Origin: Macrococcus bovicus
GTDB taxonomy: Bacteria; Bacillota; Bacilli; Staphylococcales; Staphylococcaceae
NCBI RefSeq assembly: GCF_004359575.1
Contig: NZ_SCWF01000001.1
Location: forward strand, 248,001 to 312,000
Length of the DNA stretch: 64,000 bases
Reading direction: 5' to 3'
The notes beneath the pieces were generated by a model. That model made no database searches and was not told where the DNA came from. It saw only the letters and a list, made by a program, of their open reading frames with translations. Below are positions 62,674-64,000 of this stretch, piece by piece; the first letter of the stretch is position 1; each line of letters starts with the position of its first letter. Made by a program: the position numbers and the translations under genes.

Positions 62674-64000
62674 TTACTGACTATTGGCAGACTGAAGCTG
62701 ATACATCTTGGCATATTGACCACCGGACTGAAGAAGTGTCCGATGAGTCCCGCGTTCAATAATTCTGCCTTTATCCAGCACGATAATCTGATCCGCATTT
62801 TTAATGGTGGACAGCCGGTGCGCAATAATAAATGTCGTTCTGCCCGCTTTCAGGACATCCATCGCCTGCTGAATGACCGACTCCGTTTCTGAGTCAATAC
62901 TTGCGGTCGCCTCGTCCAGTATCAGGATAGCCGGATCAAAGGCCAGCGCGCGTGCGAATGAAATCAGCTGACGCTGGCCGCTGGATAATGTATTCCCTTT
63001 TTCCACCACCGGGGAATCGATGCCGTTTTCCAGTGTATCAAGAACTCTTGACCCCCCGACCGCTTTGAGTGCTGCTTCTGCGCGCTCGCGTGAAATCCGT
63101 TCATCATTAAGCGTGATATTGCTGAGAATGGTCCCGCTGTATAGATACGGGTCCTGCAGAACAATCCCCATATGACTGCGGAGTGAAGCTTTCGTAACCG
63201 ACTTAGCATCGACACCATCCATCAGAATCCGTCCCTTAGTGGGATCATAGAATCTGAAGAGGAGGTTCATGATCGAGCTTTTTCCTGAGCCGGTATGGCC
63301 GACGAGCGCGACTGTCTCACCCCGGCGAGCATGAATATTGATGTCCGTCAAGACATACTCGCCTTCTTTGTAGGCGAATGACACATCTTCAAAGACGACA
63401 TCACCCGCTAACTGAGTGATGGTGTGGTCCTCCGGGACTTCAGCCGGTTCGTCGAGCATCTCATAGACACGGTCTGCAGAGACGCGCGCCTGTTCGAGGA
63501 CGCTCAAATTATTGACAAGGTTATACATCGGATTGAACAGTCGGGTCAGATATTCAACAATGATATACATCATACCGGCAGTCAAGGCAGTTTCGCCGCT
63601 CAGAAATGTAGAACCGAACACATAGATCATCACCGCAAAGATCACGGAACGAATGGTGCCCATTAGATTATGGCTGGTCAGTGAGTCCAGCTGAATAATA
63701 CGGGAATAGTTCCGCAAGTAATCATCATTCAGTTCATTGAATTCCTGCTGAATCTTCTCTTCCTGATTGAACGCCTGAATAATCGTCATACCGTTGATCG
63801 ATTCATTCAGCATCGCATTCATATCACTGTTCTTTTCACGTGTCACCTGATTGTATTCATCAGACAGTCTGCGGTAGACCACCAGCCAGCCGATGAGCAA
63901 CGGCACGACAAGGAACGCTGCTAGTCCCACTTTCCAGTTGAAGAAGAAAATAGCGACGATAATCGCAATAATATTAACAAAACCGGACAAATAGGTCGGC
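62674..64000 (-). CDS. ABC transporter, fused permease/ATPase (5' part outside window)
   Basis: Half-transporter of the MsbA/Sav1866/YheH type, exporting lipids, drugs or peptides. The frame is open to the right edge, so at least 440 residues of the C-terminal part are present. Membrane helices (NIIAIIVAIFFFNWKVGLAAFLVVPLLIGWLVVYRR by position) are followed by the ATPase domain with Walker A LVGHTGSGKSSIMNLL, Q-loop VLQDPYLYSGTI, signature LSSGQRQLISFARAL, Walker B AILILDEATASID and the H-loop IAHRL. The signature reads LSSGQ instead of LSGGQ, and A/S variants at that site are known in YheH-like proteins. YheI/YheH act as a heterodimer, so a second half may lie just outside the window. Confidence 0.93.
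   Translation of the reverse strand, partial: PTYLSGFVNIIAIIVAIFFFNWKVGLAAFLVVPLLIGWLVVYRRLSDEYNQVTREKNSDMNAMLNESINGMTIIQAFNQEEKIQQEFNELNDDYLRNYSRIIQLDSLTSHNLMGTIRSVIFAVMIYVFGSTFLSGETALTAGMMYIIVEYLTRLFNPMYNLVNNLSVLEQARVSADRVYEMLDEPAEVPEDHTITQLAGDVVFEDVSFAYKEGEYVLTDINIHARRGETVALVGHTGSGKSSIMNLLFRFYDPTKGRILMDGVDAKSVTKASLRSHMGIVLQDPYLYSGTILSNITLNDERISRERAEAALKAVGGSRVLDTLENGIDSPVVEKGNTLSSGQRQLISFARALAFDPAILILDEATASIDSETESVIQQAMDVLKAGRTTFIIAHRLSTIKNADQIIVLDKGRIIERGTHRTLLQSGGQYAKMYQLQSANSQ

Noticed and set aside
62674-64000. LSSGQ signature as an inactivating change in the ABC transporter
   Set aside because: Variation at this site occurs in active relatives and all other ATPase motifs are intact.

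Overview
The window is a low-to-mid GC Firmicute chromosome segment, almost certainly from the Staphylococcaceae. Gene order, not any single marker, shows this: comEA-yqeM-rsfS-yqeK-nadD-yhbY-aroE-yqeH, then yqeG-mtnN-greA-udk-trhP2-trhP1-trmR-mltG-yrzB-ruvX-ireB-alaS-recD2-TPR-mnmA-nifS, then cymR/rarA/tcdA-6S RNA-aspS-hisS-lytH-dtd-rel-apt-recJ-secDF-yajC-tgt-queA-ruvB-ruvA-ACT-obg-spo0B-like-rpmA-prp-rplU-mreD-mreC. This is the order I know from Staphylococcus and its relatives. A cell-wall-type tRNA-Gly, a lytH-like amidase, and mreC/mreD without mreB nearby fit a coccus of this family. The coding GC looks higher than in Staphylococcus itself (mid-40s by eye, not counted), so a sister genus such as Macrococcus, Jeotgalicoccus or Salinicoccus is possible.

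Layout. Bases 1-7900 carry ribosome-maturation and metabolic genes on the minus strand, an unusual tRNA-Gly at 5144-5214, and a small accessory cluster (small acidic protein, cupin, GNAT, SPFH protein, membrane coiled-coil protein). Bases 7909-20528 are an integrated island about 12.6 kb long, inserted at the 3' end of yqeG. It has a tyrosine integrase, a Stl/CI-like repressor facing a Cro-like gene, a long leftward operon with a phage-type replication module (replisome organiser, G39P-like helicase loader, DnaB helicase), a run of unrecognised genes, and a HEPN-domain gene. It has no capsid, tail or large-terminase genes, so it looks like a phage satellite (PICI-like) or a pared-down prophage. 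Bases 20511-64000 are conserved housekeeping genes, nearly all on the minus strand, with two T-box leaders (alaS, hisS), a 6S RNA candidate and an L21 leader. A short plus-strand accessory patch (NERD protein, LLM oxidoreductase, 40-bp tandem repeats) lies at 36552-38641.

Most interesting points. (1) A gene-free tract of about 0.9 kb at the left end of the island is packed with hairpins whose stems differ in sequence but keep their pairing, including a compact three-way junction. It looks like a large structured non-coding RNA of the GOLLD/ROOL kind; G-U wobbles favour the plus strand. (2) Next to it is a HEPN protein with an intact R-x4-H motif, preceded by tandem hairpin repeats. (3) A second gene-free tract (about 10.36-10.65 kb) holds eight direct-repeat doublets of 9-11 bp period, each with its own sequence. 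(4) The attachment site can be read base by base: the original yqeG terminator is stranded 12.6 kb away at the left end. (5) The lone tRNA-Gly has lost G19 in the D loop and has a weak T stem, as in the non-proteinogenic glycine tRNAs used for staphylococcal cell-wall bridges.

All calls rest on reading the sequence and remembered family knowledge; no searches or folding programs were run.
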